A stretch of 64,000 nt of DNA, taken from assembly GCF_013114595.1 (NCBI RefSeq), contig NZ_VTXE01000005.1:62001-126000 (forward strand), read 5' to 3'. The notes under the pieces are model-generated. The model did no database searches, was not told where the DNA came from, and saw only the letters and a program-made list of their open reading frames with translations. This DNA is from Vibrio sp. 99-8-1 (GTDB taxonomy: Bacteria > Pseudomonadota > Gammaproteobacteria > Enterobacterales > Vibrionaceae). The position numbers and the translations under genes were made by a program. This document shows, piece by piece, positions 1 through 9,282 of this stretch (its first letter is position 1; every line of letters starts with the position of its first letter).

Positions 1-428
1 GGGAAACTTGCCGGTGGGAAATCACTGGCGCTGTCGCTATCACGAAACTCAATGCCTGCTTCGGTGGTATTAGACACCACCCATTCCAACATCGGGTTCT
101 CAGCGACTTTTAGTACCTGCTCAAACTCACCGTAGGCCATTAATTCGCGATTAACACTGGTGATCACTTTCGGCTCTGACACCGCTTCACCCGCACCATT
201 AATGCCCCGAATCAAAGCGGTAAACAAACCATCTTGTTTGTTTAACGTTGGATGACCGGCATCTATTGGTCTCACTACGGTAATACCGGCATTAAAGTCA
301 GTCTGCTCATTCAATAACTGAACCTGCCAATCAAAAAATGCTCTGAGGAAGTTTCCTTCACCAAACTGAATTATTTTTTCCGGATAACAGTGATGCTCCG
401 AATCGACTCTTTTTAACGCTTGTATCAT
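1..428 (-). CDS. uxaB: Tagaturonate (altronate) oxidoreductase, 5' part only
   Basis: N-terminal ~142 residues of an NAD-dependent tagaturonate reductase of the polyol-specific long-chain dehydrogenase family. It interconverts D-tagaturonate and D-altronate in galacturonate catabolism, in the cytoplasm. The reading frame starts at the CAT complement at 426-428 and runs off the left edge. The near-N-terminal IQFGEGNFLRAFFDWQ stretch, the VVRPI segment and the SNTTEAGI segment are hallmarks of UxaB and separate it from mannitol dehydrogenase and fructuronate reductase. It is divergent from uxaA, the next enzyme of the pathway, across a 309-bp promoter region. The rest of the gene lies outside the window, so completeness cannot be judged. 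Confidence 0.9.
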   Translation of the reverse strand, partial: MIQALKRVDSEHHCYPEKIIQFGEGNFLRAFFDWQVQLLNEQTDFNAGITVVRPIDAGHPTLNKQDGLFTALIRGINGAGEAVSEPKVITSVNRELMAYGEFEQVLKVAENPMLEWVVSNTTEAGIEFRDSDSASDFPPASF

Positions 429-737
429 TACTTAATCCTTAACGATAATTTTCTCTGTATGTCGGACAGGTGTTATCGACTGAAATGAAGTTTATGAGCT
501 TAAAATGCATTTTTTATAAAAAAGAGTCTTAAACGTGTTTGTGATCATCCTTAACTGTATTTTATCGGTATTTTATTCAGTAAAAAGCCATTTTAAGGTC
601 AATTATTATTCAATAAAGCGCCTAATTGGCGCTGTTTCTATGGTTTTTTTTGAAGAGAGATGTTTTTTATTGCTTAAAATACAAATTAGTCATAGCATTA
701 ACAACTGTCGGACAGGGTAACTATTAAGAGATACCCT
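429..737. promoter_or_regulatory. Divergent uxaB/uxaA control region with two GntR-type operators
   Basis: 309-bp intergenic region between divergent uxaB and uxaA. The sequence TGTCGGACAG occurs twice in the same orientation, at 460-469 and 706-715, one near each start codon. The core GTCGGAC is a near-perfect inverted repeat of the GT-N3-AC form bound by FadR-subfamily GntR proteins, to which ExuR and UxuR belong. That these are ExuR/UxuR-type sites is inferred from context. The open frame at 535-720 shows no family features and is taken as chance. Confidence 0.5.
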
Positions 738-2228
738 ATGAAAAAGCTAATTAAAATCAATGTCACTGATAATGTTGTCGTTACCCTTGAAGACATCTAT
801 CAAGGAGACTGCTTTGACATTGATGGCACAACCATTACTGCATCAGCAGATATTGCTCGTGGCAATAAAATGGCGATTGAAGAGATTGCCGCAAAACAAA
901 ACGTGATTAAATATGGTAACGCCATAGGTTACGCAACGGAATTTATCCCTTGTGGCGCTTTGGTTCATACTCATAATGTCAAAACTAATCTATCCACAAC
1001 CGATGACTATCGTTACCTACCCAACTTTCCTCAACAAGATGAAACTGGCTTGGCTGATCGGTCATTTTTAGGCTACCCAAGAGAAGATGGACAAGTAGGT
1101 ATACGAAACGAAATATGGGTGATTCCCACCGTCGGCTGTGTAAATGGTATCGCTAAACAAGCGATCAAGCAGTTTACCGCTCAGTTCAGTAAACTCGAAT
1201 GTGATGGCGTCTACCTATTCCCCCACAACTACGGCTGCTCTCAATTGGGTGATGATCATGAAAATACCCGCAACATACTGGCAGATATGGTAAAGCATCC
1301 AAATGCCGGTGGCGTTTTAGTCATTGGACTTGGCTGTGAAAATAACCAGATTGCTCCTTTCAAAGAACTTGTAGGCGAAGTTGACGACCGTCGAGTTAAG
1401 TTTATGGTTGCTCAGCAAGAAGACAATGAAATCGAGACCGCAAACAAGCTGCTCAATGAGATATATCAAACCGTAAGACAAGATACGAGGCAGACAACAC
1501 CGATTGGCAAGCTAAACGTTGGCCTAGAGTGCGGAGGCTCTGACGGCTTGTCTGGCATCACGGCAAACCCATTACTTGGTCTGTTCTCTGACTACCTGAT
1601 TGAGAAAGGGGGAACATCGGTACTAACTGAAGTACCCGAAATGTTCGGTGCTGAACATATTTTATTTGAGCGCTGTATAAACCAGCAGACATTCGATAAA
1701 GCCGTTGCCATGGTTAACGACTTTAAGCAGTACTTTATCGATCACAATCAGCCTATTTATGAGAACCCATCCCCCGGCAATAAAAAGGGCGGCATTACCA
1801 CCTTAGAAGACAAGTCTATCGGTTGTACGCAAAAAGCAGGTTCAAGCAAGGTCGTCGATGTACTCCATTACGCTGATAGGTTGAGTCAATCGGGTTTAAA
1901 CTTACTCAGTGCCCCGGGGAATGATGCAGTTGCGACTTCAGCATTAGCCGCAAGTGGCTGCCATATGGTGCTATTCTCGACAGGTAGAGGGACACCTTAT
2001 GGTGGTTTTGTACCGACGGTAAAACTGGCCACCAATACTGAACTGGCCAACAAGAAAAAGCATTGGATAGATTTCAACGCTGGACAGTTAATCGATGGTG
2101 TCCCTATGGAAGAGTTGCTGCAACAGTTCATTGAGTTGGTTATTGACATTGCGAGTGGAAAACAGACGAAAAATGAGTGCAACGAGATCCGTGAACTGGC
2201 TATATTTAAATCTGGAGTGACAATGTAA
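738..2228 (+). CDS. uxaA: Altronate dehydratase
   Basis: 496 residues, the normal length for UxaA. It dehydrates D-altronate to 2-keto-3-deoxygluconate, feeding the KDG/Entner-Doudoroff route. An N-terminal SAF-like domain (~1-95) is followed by the large catalytic domain. Conserved stretches include GYPREDGQVGIRNE, the FPHNYGCSQLGDDHE segment, GLGCENNQI and GLECGGSDGLSG. The conserved cysteines and histidines in these are typical of the iron-dependent UxaA/GarD family. The start is supported by an AAGAGA ribosome site just upstream. It is transcribed divergently from uxaB. No KDG kinase or aldolase gene is in the window, so those steps must be encoded elsewhere. Confidence 0.95.
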   Translation: MKKLIKINVTDNVVVTLEDIYQGDCFDIDGTTITASADIARGNKMAIEEIAAKQNVIKYGNAIGYATEFIPCGALVHTHNVKTNLSTTDDYRYLPNFPQQDETGLADRSFLGYPREDGQVGIRNEIWVIPTVGCVNGIAKQAIKQFTAQFSKLECDGVYLFPHNYGCSQLGDDHENTRNILADMVKHPNAGGVLVIGLGCENNQIAPFKELVGEVDDRRVKFMVAQQEDNEIETANKLLNEIYQTVRQDTRQTTPIGKLNVGLECGGSDGLSGITANPLLGLFSDYLIEKGGTSVLTEVPEMFGAEHILFERCINQQTFDKAVAMVNDFKQYFIDHNQPIYENPSPGNKKGGITTLEDKSIGCTQKAGSSKVVDVLHYADRLSQSGLNLLSAPGNDAVATSALAASGCHMVLFSTGRGTPYGGFVPTVKLATNTELANKKKHWIDFNAGQLIDGVPMEELLQQFIELVIDIASGKQTKNECNEIRELAIFKSGVTM

Positions 2229-2290
2229 CCCTGTTGAATGGCATCTTTTAGTCATTGAAAAATAATAAAATTAATATCAATGAATCACCC

Positions 2291-2323
2291 TATACTCAAG
2301 TAGCCTCAAGCTTCTTGAGTATA
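2291..2323. repeat. Remnant of the Vibrio-type palindromic repeat (fused ends)
   Basis: A 10-bp perfect inverted repeat, TATACTCAAG (2291-2300) and CTTGAGTATA (2314-2323), whose inner part (AGTAGCCTCAAG) matches the ends of the full-length element at 29350-29610. It looks like two repeat ends joined with the interior deleted. It lies between convergent uxaA and the aldolase gene. Confidence 0.6.
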
Positions 2324-2330
2324 TTGTTTA

Positions 2331-2365
2331 ATAGAACACACTCTGCTCTGCTATGTGTGTTCTAT
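2331..2365 (+). terminator. Hairpin terminator after uxaA
   Basis: An 11-bp perfect stem, ATAGAACACAC (2331-2341) and GTGTGTTCTAT (2355-2365), with a 13-nt loop, in the gap between convergent genes. The following + strand is T-rich but has no clean T-run, so efficiency is uncertain. It may act in both directions. Confidence 0.55.
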
Positions 2366-2439
2366 CTTGTCTGTTTGGCACAAATTTGCCTTGTGGGCAT
2401 TGAAACAACTCGGTCTCATTTCTATGGTGCAAACGGATC

Positions 2440-3084
2440 TCACTCACTTTTCAAGCCATAACTTTTAAACTTCTCTAGCACGATGGCCATCTCTTCTTTC
2501 GACAAGGTAGCGACCTCCGATTGAACAGACAACACCTTTAAATACATCTTAGCGAGCGTTTCAACTTCATTGGCCAGCCATAATGCTTTCTCTAGGTTCA
2601 CTTCCATCGCTAACATGCCATGATGTTGCATTATTATCGCCTTACTTGTCTTAATCCCTGACGCCACACTATCTGCCAAAGCTTGTGTACCGAACGTAGA
2701 ATAAGGAATGCAGGGCACATGATCCCGTCCGGTGACCGCGACCATGTAATGAATCGCCGGGATAGGCTGATTTAAAATGGAGACAACGGTTGAGTTAACA
2801 GCGTGATTGTGAACCACTGCATTGAGTTCAGGTCGAGCTAAAAAACAACTTAAATGAAAATGCCATTCACTAGACGGCACCTTGTCACTATCAAAATGGC
2901 CAGTATTATCAACATAGACGATCATATCTGGAGTGAGCTTCTGGTACGGAATGCCACTTGGCGTGATCAGCATACCCTCCTTATAGCGGACGCTGACATT
3001 GCCTGATGTACCTTGATTTAGCCCCAACGCATTCATCTCTAAGCAGGTATCAATCACCTGTTGAGACAGAGATTCACGATTCAT
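2440..3084 (-). CDS. Class II aldolase, probable 5-methylthioribulose-1-/5-deoxyribulose-1-phosphate aldolase
   Basis: 214-residue class II (zinc) aldolase of the FucA/AraD family. Glu73, His92, His94 and His155 fall in the SSEWHFH, VHNHA and MQHHGM motifs and match the catalytic Glu and zinc histidines of FucA, even in numbering. As last gene of an mtnK-mtnA operon it most likely cleaves the ketose 1-phosphate made by MtnA to dihydroxyacetone phosphate plus 2-methylthioacetaldehyde (or acetaldehyde from the 5-deoxy sugar). This is the DHAP-shunt role known for the aldolase that accompanies MtnK and MtnA in other bacteria. L-fuculose-phosphate aldolase is the alternative, but no fucose isomerase or kinase is nearby. 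An AGGAGA site precedes the ATG. Confidence 0.85.
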   Translation of the reverse strand: MNRESLSQQVIDTCLEMNALGLNQGTSGNVSVRYKEGMLITPSGIPYQKLTPDMIVYVDNTGHFDSDKVPSSEWHFHLSCFLARPELNAVVHNHAVNSTVVSILNQPIPAIHYMVAVTGRDHVPCIPYSTFGTQALADSVASGIKTSKAIIMQHHGMLAMEVNLEKALWLANEVETLAKMYLKVLSVQSEVATLSKEEMAIVLEKFKSYGLKSE

Positions 3085-3101
3085 AACATCTCCTAAATTA
3101 A

Positions 3102-3118
3102 AGGGGCTTTACGCCCCT
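3102..3118 (-). terminator. Intercistronic hairpin between mtnA and the aldolase gene
   Basis: AGGGGC (3102-3107) pairs with GCCCCT (3113-3118) across a 5-nt loop in the 50-bp gap between mtnA and the aldolase gene. Read on the minus strand it is followed by a short T-rich stretch and then the aldolase ribosome site. It is probably a partial terminator or mRNA-stabilising hairpin. Confidence 0.45.
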
Positions 3119-3134
3119 ATACAGCTCTATAATC

Positions 3135-4226
3135 TCACTTTAAATCCGCAAACAGTTCAGAGAGAGCCTGTTCACTGGCTTCGCATATCCCACGTTCAGT
3201 AATTAAGCCCGTCACGTAACGTGCCGGCGTCACATCAAATGCATAATTACCACACTGAGTTCCCTCTGGGGCGGTGTTTACCCAACTGCGCTGCCCATTG
3301 GCATCAACGCCATAGACATGAGATTGCTCTTCACCGGATCGCTGTTCAATAGGGATCTCTTTTACTCCGTCTGATACCGTGAAATCTATAGTTGGAGAAG
3401 GAAGAGCCACATAAAATGGTACGCCGTTATCCCTAGCAGCCAATGCTTTAAGGTAGGTCCCTATTTTATTGCACACATCACCATTAGCGGTGGTGCGATC
3501 GGTACCGACTATGCATAAGTCCACCTCACCATGTTGCATCAAATGTCCGCCTGCATTATCGGCGATCAGAGTATGAGGAACGCCATGAGAACCTAATTCA
3601 AACGCCGTTAACAATCCTTGGTTTCTTGGTCGGGTTTCATCTACCCACACATGGATATTGATACCCGCTTCATGGGCTTTATAAATAGGAGAAATAGCCG
3701 TGCCCCAATCAACCGTCGCTAACCAACCGGCATTACAGTGAGTGAGAACATTCACCACCGAACCCGCAGGCTTTTTGGCGGCAATTTTTTTAATAATTTC
3801 TAGACCGTTTTCTCCAATTCGTTCACATAACTGAACGTCTTCATCGGCTATCTCTGCAGCAAGAATATAAGCCGCGGTTTCTCGTTGATAGGGAGGCACA
3901 TCTAACAGGTGTTTGCGTACTCTATCTAATGCCCATTTTAAGTTAATGGCGGTTGGACGAGTCTCCACCAAGACGTCGTAGCAATGGTGCAGATTTTTAT
4001 CACTCGGATCTTCTTTCATACCTAGCGCAACACCATAGGCGGCAACAGCACCAATAAGCGGTGCACCACGAACCCACATATCTTTAATGGCTGTCGCGGC
4101 AAGTTCCATCGACGTTAATTGAATCACTTCCAGATCAAACGGCAATTTGGTCTGATCGAGAATTTCCACTGTGCGACCATCGTCCGCCACCCAGACAGTA
4201 CGATAATGTTTACCTTTTATTTTCAT
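3135..4226 (-). CDS. mtnA: S-methyl-5-thioribose-1-phosphate isomerase
   Basis: 363 residues, normal for MtnA, an aldose-ketose isomerase of the eIF2B-alpha/beta/delta-like fold. It converts 5-methylthioribose 1-phosphate to the ribulose 1-phosphate. The catalytic pair is present: Cys164 in LTHCNAG and Asp243 in [10 protein letters not shown]. The N-terminal [10 protein letters not shown] motif and the C-terminal ALPSPTIDF segment are also typical. It lies 9 bp downstream of mtnK and upstream of a class II aldolase. The later methionine salvage genes (mtnB, C, D, X) are absent, so the pathway here probably ends in aldol cleavage, not methionine regeneration. 5-Deoxyribose 1-phosphate is a plausible second substrate. 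Confidence 0.95.
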   Translation of the reverse strand: MKIKGKHYRTVWVADDGRTVEILDQTKLPFDLEVIQLTSMELAATAIKDMWVRGAPLIGAVAAYGVALGMKEDPSDKNLHHCYDVLVETRPTAINLKWALDRVRKHLLDVPPYQRETAAYILAAEIADEDVQLCERIGENGLEIIKKIAAKKPAGSVVNVLTHCNAGWLATVDWGTAISPIYKAHEAGINIHVWVDETRPRNQGLLTAFELGSHGVPHTLIADNAGGHLMQHGEVDLCIVGTDRTTANGDVCNKIGTYLKALAARDNGVPFYVALPSPTIDFTVSDGVKEIPIEQRSGEEQSHVYGVDANGQRSWVNTAPEGTQCGNYAFDVTPARYVTGLITERGICEASEQALSELFADLK

Positions 4227-4235
4227 AACGACCTC

Positions 4236-5501
4236 TTAACACTGCTTCGCATAGGATTGAATTGAAGCAAAACTGCTGTAATCTTTCGCGTTAACAATAA
4301 GCTCTCTTGCCAGTTTTAGAGCTTTACGTTCGCAGCTGGCTCGCAGATCTTGATCTTCTATCTCTTTAAAATCGGCCACACCAGCAAAGCCGATAATTCG
4401 GCGGTTAATCTCTAAACCAGCGTTCACTAATGTCTCTTCTAATAGCTGCGCCATAAAATCTCGCTGAGCATATTCCAGTGCTTGTGAGCCCAAGCCGTTT
4501 TGGTATATTTCGAGAGGATAAGCGTCTCCTTCGACTTTCTCGTTCCATAACTGAATAAAGTGAGAAGAGAACACGCTCCATGTTGTTTCCATCTGCTCAA
4601 TCAACCATTGTTGGTCATTAGCACACGCTTTCTCATCTGGCTCCCAACCCGGTCTGGCAAAATATGAGAACCATAAATTCCCCATATAATTACCGATATC
4701 AAATGCCATCGGTCCCATAAAACCAAACTCTGGATCTATCACTTTGGTCTCTGTTTCCGTCACCATGATGGAACCGGAATGCAAATCACCATGTAATAAT
4801 GCTTGAGACTCGGTCATAAACTTATATTTGTACTTCATTGCCACCTGAATCATCTCAGCATCTTGCCAAATACGTTTGATGTCTTCATCAAGCTGAGGGG
4901 TTGTCCAGTTATTACGTTCTGCTTGGTAATAAGGCTCTGTAAAAATAAGATCTTCGGTGATTTTGCATAGCTCATGGTTGACCGCAAACATCGACACTAA
5001 GGCTTTTTTCTCTTTAGCATTCATTCCTATATCTGAGGTATGGAACAGTGTTTTTGCCAAAAATATTCCGACATCCTCAGATAAACTTGCAAATCTCTTA
5101 CCTGCAATGAGCTCTTTTCTTAAAATGACGTGAGGAGTTAAAAACTCCATGGCAAACACCGCCATGGTGGGATCATAAAAGTAGACTTGAGGCACCAATT
5201 TATGTCCAGCAACCCGCGCTTCTACCTCAAGAACATTGTATTCAAAGTAGGCTCTTGTTAATGACAGTTGCCACCCCTCGCCTGCCGCTCTCACATAAGG
5301 TAATGCTTGTTTAACGATAATGGTGCGCTCTAACCCTTCAACAATAAACACTAGATTGAGGTTTCCATCACCGACTTCTTTTACCGTCCATTGGCTTGCG
5401 GAACCACCAAGACAAATACTGTCAGGAAGTTTTTTTTCTAAATAAAAAGGCAGAGACTCACAAGTTTGAGGTACATACCCTTCTGGCACGATATTTGGCA
5501 T
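4236..5501 (-). CDS. mtnK: 5-Methylthioribose kinase
   Basis: About 421 residues, an APH-fold small-molecule kinase that phosphorylates the anomeric hydroxyl of 5-methylthioribose (and often 5-deoxyribose) with ATP. Visible marks are the catalytic-loop motif HGDLHSGSIM, the metal-binding DPEFGFMGPMAFD that replaces the usual DFG-like motif, and the C-terminal GFAGVADF segment characteristic of MtnK. I place the start at 5501 (MPNIVPEGY) because AAGG sits at proper distance there; an in-frame ATG at 5510 would directly abut the ribosome site. Downstream of the ABC transporter genes, it would trap imported sugar as the 1-phosphate. Confidence 0.93.
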   Translation of the reverse strand: MPNIVPEGYVPQTCESLPFYLEKKLPDSICLGGSASQWTVKEVGDGNLNLVFIVEGLERTIIVKQALPYVRAAGEGWQLSLTRAYFEYNVLEVEARVAGHKLVPQVYFYDPTMAVFAMEFLTPHVILRKELIAGKRFASLSEDVGIFLAKTLFHTSDIGMNAKEKKALVSMFAVNHELCKITEDLIFTEPYYQAERNNWTTPQLDEDIKRIWQDAEMIQVAMKYKYKFMTESQALLHGDLHSGSIMVTETETKVIDPEFGFMGPMAFDIGNYMGNLWFSYFARPGWEPDEKACANDQQWLIEQMETTWSVFSSHFIQLWNEKVEGDAYPLEIYQNGLGSQALEYAQRDFMAQLLEETLVNAGLEINRRIIGFAGVADFKEIEDQDLRASCERKALKLARELIVNAKDYSSFASIQSYAKQC

Positions 5502-5535
5502 AACGACCATCCTTACAACTAAATGATTTGATATA

Positions 5536-5557
5536 AGGACGAGAGAGCTCTCGTCCT
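5536..5557 (-). terminator. Strong hairpin between the binding-protein gene and mtnK
   Basis: AGGACGAGAG (5536-5545) pairs with CTCTCGTCCT (5548-5557), a 10-bp stem with a tight loop, in the 74-bp gap after the substrate-binding-protein gene. Such hairpins often protect binding-protein mRNA and lower downstream expression. There is no strong T-run, so readthrough into mtnK is likely. Confidence 0.55.
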
Positions 5558-5575
5558 ACTTTCAAGTGACTCGTT

Positions 5576-6610
5576 TTAATTTGTTGGCATTGGCATCCAT
5601 GCAGGTGCTAATACGGTTGACTTGGAGAATGATGGGATTTTATTTACAAGATCATCCATATTTTTAATGTCTTGCTCATTCAACATGTCTTGAGTAATAA
5701 GCACGGGTGGTACTGTTACTTGCTTGTCGACCGACTCACCTTTCATCAGCATTGCTAACGCTCGAACACTCACCTCTCCCATGATAGAAGGGTTCGTTGC
5801 CACGGTAGCGACCCATGCACTGTTTTTCTCTCTCATGGCTTGAATATCAGAGTTAGAGATATCGGCACTATAGATTTTCACTTGTTTAGATAACCCAGCT
5901 TCATCTACTGCAATCTTGATCCCTTTAGCAAACTCGTCGTAAGGAGAGAATGCCACGGTAATATCTGGGTTCGCTCTAAATACAGCCGCTGCCTGATCCG
6001 CTACCTGATTAGGAATCGGATTGTTCATGGTTCCAAAACGAGCAATTTCGGTAATATTTGGATATTTGCCTTTAAATTCAGTAAACACTTCGTCACGTCT
6101 ATCTAATGGCGGAATACCGGGAACATACACGTACGCGGCTTTCCAATCTTGGCCGTTGTCTTGCACTGCCTGCTCTAAAGAGAGACGAGCAATAAGGTGG
6201 TCATCTTGGTTGATCTGAGGAATCGCAGGGTTATCGGCATTTACGTCGAATGCCACCACTTTAATTCCGTTTTGCACGGCCATATCTGCCAGATCTTTAA
6301 TGGAATCAGTAAAGCCGTGTTGAAGTACAATACCGTCGTAACCTTTCATAATCGCTTGTTCAAGTTGGTTACGTTGCAGTGCTGCATCTTGTCTTGCATC
6401 ATAAACATCTAATTTCAGACCCAGTGCTTCAGCCTGACGTTTGACTCCTTTAAGGTAAAGTTCTGGGAAGTCTCCCTGAGACAGATAGCGAACATGCGCT
6501 ATTTTCATCTCTTTACCTTCAAATGGAGAAGTGGTTTCCGCAGTGACTGAATTTGCTGCTAGCGCACCTATAATAGATGCACCTAAAGCAAGTTTTTGTA
6601 GGGTTTTCAT
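5576..6610 (-). CDS. Periplasmic sugar-binding protein of ribose-type ABC transporter
   Basis: 344 residues from the start I choose at 6610, which gives a standard signal peptide (MKTLQKLALGASIIGALAANSVTA, cut after the Ala residues before ETTSP) and has AAGGAAAT upstream. A longer frame to 6652 would overlap the permease and hide the signal. It is a type I periplasmic binding protein (RbsB/TorT-like) with two alpha/beta lobes: the YDARQDAALQRNQLEQAI helix region, then VVAFDVNADNP, then the SADISNSD hinge. Gene order binding protein-mtnK-mtnA-aldolase argues that the ligand is 5-methylthioribose, 5-deoxyribose or a related 5-modified pentose. The ligand is inferred from context, not readable from sequence. 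Confidence 0.85.
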   Translation of the reverse strand: MKTLQKLALGASIIGALAANSVTAETTSPFEGKEMKIAHVRYLSQGDFPELYLKGVKRQAEALGLKLDVYDARQDAALQRNQLEQAIMKGYDGIVLQHGFTDSIKDLADMAVQNGIKVVAFDVNADNPAIPQINQDDHLIARLSLEQAVQDNGQDWKAAYVYVPGIPPLDRRDEVFTEFKGKYPNITEIARFGTMNNPIPNQVADQAAAVFRANPDITVAFSPYDEFAKGIKIAVDEAGLSKQVKIYSADISNSDIQAMREKNSAWVATVATNPSIMGEVSVRALAMLMKGESVDKQVTVPPVLITQDMLNEQDIKNMDDLVNKIPSFSKSTVLAPAWMPMPTN

Positions 6611-6626
6611 TATAATTTCCTTATCT

Positions 6627-7610
6627 TTATGCACGTTTATTGGATAGGCCAAAGGTAAACATTAACGCTGCTACCAAAACTAAGCCTTTTATAAAGTCTT
6701 GCGTGTAATAGGGAGTATTCATCATGGTTAAACCGTTTAATAACACCCCCACAAATAGTGCTCCAATGGCAGATCCTTGAGCATTTGGTCGTGCTGCACC
6801 CAGTACAGCAAAACCGATCAACGCCCCTGCAACGCCATCCATTAGCAATGAATTTCCTGAACTAACATCTCCACGTCCGATACGAGCGGCCAGAAGTATT
6901 CCACCAATTGAGGCGTATACACCGGACATCACATAGGCGACATAGCGGTAAAACTTAACCCGAGCACCCGCAAGTTTCGCAGCCTGCTCATTTGAACCAA
7001 TGGCATACATCACCCGGCCATGGCGAGTACGCTCTAAAAACAGGTAAGTAATCACCGCTAAAATCAGCATGATAATGACGGGGACCGGAATAATGTCGAA
7101 AACCCGAGCTCGTCCTAGGAAAAGGAAGCTATCTGAAAAAGTACCTGTCGCTGTTTCACCGTTGCCCAAGCTCATACCGGTCGAAATTGAACGACCTTGA
7201 GTCGGAATAAGCTGTAACCCCAACAACAGAAACATCATGCCTAATGTGGTGAGAAGATCCGGCACTTTCATCTGTACGGTCATAAAGCCATTCACTAACC
7301 CCACCAGCACACCAACCGTGATAGCCGCAATAATTGCCATTGTTGTGCCGCCATCAAACACCACCATGACATAACTGGCCGTCATCATTGAAAACGCAGC
7401 CGTGGAACCAATTGAGAGGTCAAAACCGTCAACAGCCAAGGTTGCCGTTACCCCTAAAGCAAGAATGGCAACGATAGAAACCGACTGCAGAATGATCATC
7501 ATATTAATGGTGCTAAGAAAAGCGGGTTCTGCCAGGGAGAAAATGGTTAGCATCAGAGCTAACAAAATTAATAAGCCGTATTTAATGGCAAACTCACGCA
7601 TATTTTTCAT
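6627..7610 (-). CDS. Ribose-type ABC transporter permease
   Basis: About 327 residues, RbsC/AraH family (BPD_transp_2), inner membrane, some 8-10 hydrophobic segments. The conserved GFDLSIGSTAAFSMM and GSNEQAAKLAGARV motifs are present; the latter is the cytoplasmic loop that contacts the ATPase. The start at 7610 (MKNMREF) is preferred because AGAGG lies about 9 nt upstream; the ATG at 7619 would touch that site. Either start overlaps the ATPase gene end (7594), so the genes are translationally coupled. The binding-protein gene follows after 16 nt. This is the pore of the presumed methylthioribose/deoxyribose importer. Confidence 0.9.
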   Translation of the reverse strand: MKNMREFAIKYGLLILLALMLTIFSLAEPAFLSTINMMIILQSVSIVAILALGVTATLAVDGFDLSIGSTAAFSMMTASYVMVVFDGGTTMAIIAAITVGVLVGLVNGFMTVQMKVPDLLTTLGMMFLLLGLQLIPTQGRSISTGMSLGNGETATGTFSDSFLFLGRARVFDIIPVPVIIMLILAVITYLFLERTRHGRVMYAIGSNEQAAKLAGARVKFYRYVAYVMSGVYASIGGILLAARIGRGDVSSGNSLLMDGVAGALIGFAVLGAARPNAQGSAIGALFVGVLLNGLTMMNTPYYTQDFIKGLVLVAALMFTFGLSNKRA

Positions 7611-9147
7611 TGTTAACATCCTCTGTTGAAATGGTTTTCTGTATCGATTTTTCAGGAGCGGCCGCTATTTGATTAATAAGCGTTGGCATATGTATCGTGT
7701 CAATTAAGTGCTCTCCAACCATATTGCCGTGGTTAAACACAATAATTCGGTCTGCAATCTCTAACGCTTCTTCAACATCGGTACAGACCGCAATGGTGGT
7801 TCTATTTTGTGCTGTCGCCCGGAGTAATTCTCCAATCTGGCGTCTGGATGATATGTCTACACCTTGGAAAGGTTCGTTTAGTAACAACACGTTGCAATCA
7901 TTAAGCATCCATCGAGCAACCATGGCTTTTTGTTGATTGCCTCCCGATAGCGTCAAAATAAGATCAGCCTGATCGGTATATTTTACTTTGGTGGTTTCAA
8001 TGGCCTGCTCCACCTGTTTCTTTTCGGCGTCTCTATGGATAAAGCCAAAAGTGGAGACCTTTTTTAAAAATGGCAAGCTGACGTTCTGTTCAATGGAAAA
8101 GTCGGGAATAAGTGCGTTGTTACCACGGTCTTCCTGCACCATGTAAATACCACTATCAATGGCGTGGTGCGGGTTCTTTGGTTGCCAGCTATTTTCTTCT
8201 AGCTTAAGTTGACCATGAACAAACTTATTCATACCGAAAATGCCTTCCACCACAGAGGCACAACCCGAGGAGAGTAATCCCGTCAGGACTACGATCTCAC
8301 CGGTTTTAAACGATAGATCAAAGGGCGTTGAGTGTTCCGTTAGCTGAACCTGCTCTAGCTCTAGCATCGGTTTTTGTCCCGCAACAAATGAGTGTCTTAC
8401 CTCACCAACTGCATGGCCTAGCATGGAATCTACCGCGGCATCATAGTCTAAAGGGGGTTCAAACCAGCCAACAATCTTACCTTCTCGAAGTGCGGCTATT
8501 TGGTCCGAAAGCAGGCGGATATCCGACATGCGATGGGAGATATAAACAATCGCCACACCCTGTTCACGCATTGCTTTAACGGCTTCAAATAGTTTGACTG
8601 CTTCCGTTTCCGATAAGCTAGAAGTGGGTTCATCTAAAATAAGTAACTTAGGAGTGTCAGAAATAGCACGAGCGATGGCCACCAATTGCTTGTCCGCCTG
8701 AGATAACTCTGAAACAGGTGTATCTAGTGGCAGATCAAGACCAATTTTTTCCGCCAAAGGCTTAGCTTGTTGGTGAAGTTCTTTCTTTGAAATAAAGGTG
8801 GCAAACCGACCGTCGCAAAGTTTATCTAAAAGCAGATTTTCAGCAATCGTCAGCTCTTGTACTACCCCATCATTAATAATCTGATGAACAGTAATAATCC
8901 CTGCTTCTCGCGCATTTTGAGGGCTAGAGATATCAATAGACTCACCATTGATAAAAACACTGCCCTCGTCGGCTTGATAAACACCGCTTAATATTTTCAC
9001 GAGTGTCGATTTACCCGCACCGTTAGCACCAAGTAATGCCAGTACTTTACCGCCTTCAATTTTAAAGCTCACATCATGCAAAACCGTATTGCTTGCAAAC
9101 TTCTTTTTTATGGCTCTTATCTCAATAGTATTCGCTACTTCTGACAT
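7594..9147 (-). CDS. Ribose-type ABC transporter ATP-binding protein (two ATPase domains)
   Basis: About 517 residues, RbsA/XylG family with tandem nucleotide-binding domains. Domain 1 has Walker A GANGAGKST, signature-like LSQADKQLVAIARA and Walker B LLILDEPTSSL. Domain 2 has a degenerate P-loop (GLLSSGCASVVEG, lacking the GKS/T lysine), LSGGNQQKAMVARW and VLLLNEPFQGVD. Loss of the second Walker A lysine is usual for the family. The start at 9147 (MSEVANTIEI) has GGAG six nt upstream; a frame from 9159 exists but is less likely. It powers uptake through the adjacent permease and follows the FucU-like gene after 135 bp. Confidence 0.92.
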   Translation of the reverse strand: MSEVANTIEIRAIKKKFASNTVLHDVSFKIEGGKVLALLGANGAGKSTLVKILSGVYQADEGSVFINGESIDISSPQNAREAGIITVHQIINDGVVQELTIAENLLLDKLCDGRFATFISKKELHQQAKPLAEKIGLDLPLDTPVSELSQADKQLVAIARAISDTPKLLILDEPTSSLSETEAVKLFEAVKAMREQGVAIVYISHRMSDIRLLSDQIAALREGKIVGWFEPPLDYDAAVDSMLGHAVGEVRHSFVAGQKPMLELEQVQLTEHSTPFDLSFKTGEIVVLTGLLSSGCASVVEGIFGMNKFVHGQLKLEENSWQPKNPHHAIDSGIYMVQEDRGNNALIPDFSIEQNVSLPFLKKVSTFGFIHRDAEKKQVEQAIETTKVKYTDQADLILTLSGGNQQKAMVARWMLNDCNVLLLNEPFQGVDISSRRQIGELLRATAQNRTTIAVCTDVEEALEIADRIIVFNHGNMVGEHLIDTIHMPTLINQIAAAPEKSIQKTISTEDVNNEKYA

Positions 9148-9282
9148 GGACCACTCCATTTATCCGTGAATGGAATTAACAAAAGTAATCCTAATAGATC
9201 ATATGTAAAGAAAACTGTGATGTGACCAACAGTTTAAAAACTGAACAATTATTATGGTGCTGTATGATTGATTTTTATGAAC

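Noticed and set aside
535..720. 61-codon + strand frame between uxaB and uxaA
   Set aside because: No ribosome site, no family pattern, and it covers the operator-bearing divergent promoter region.
2255..2461. 68-codon + strand frame after uxaA
   Set aside because: It runs through a palindromic remnant and a terminator hairpin and overlaps the 3' end of the opposing aldolase gene.
2440..3084. Annotation as L-fuculose-phosphate aldolase of fucose catabolism
   Set aside because: The residues fit the FucA family, but the operon holds mtnK and mtnA and no fucose isomerase or fuculokinase.
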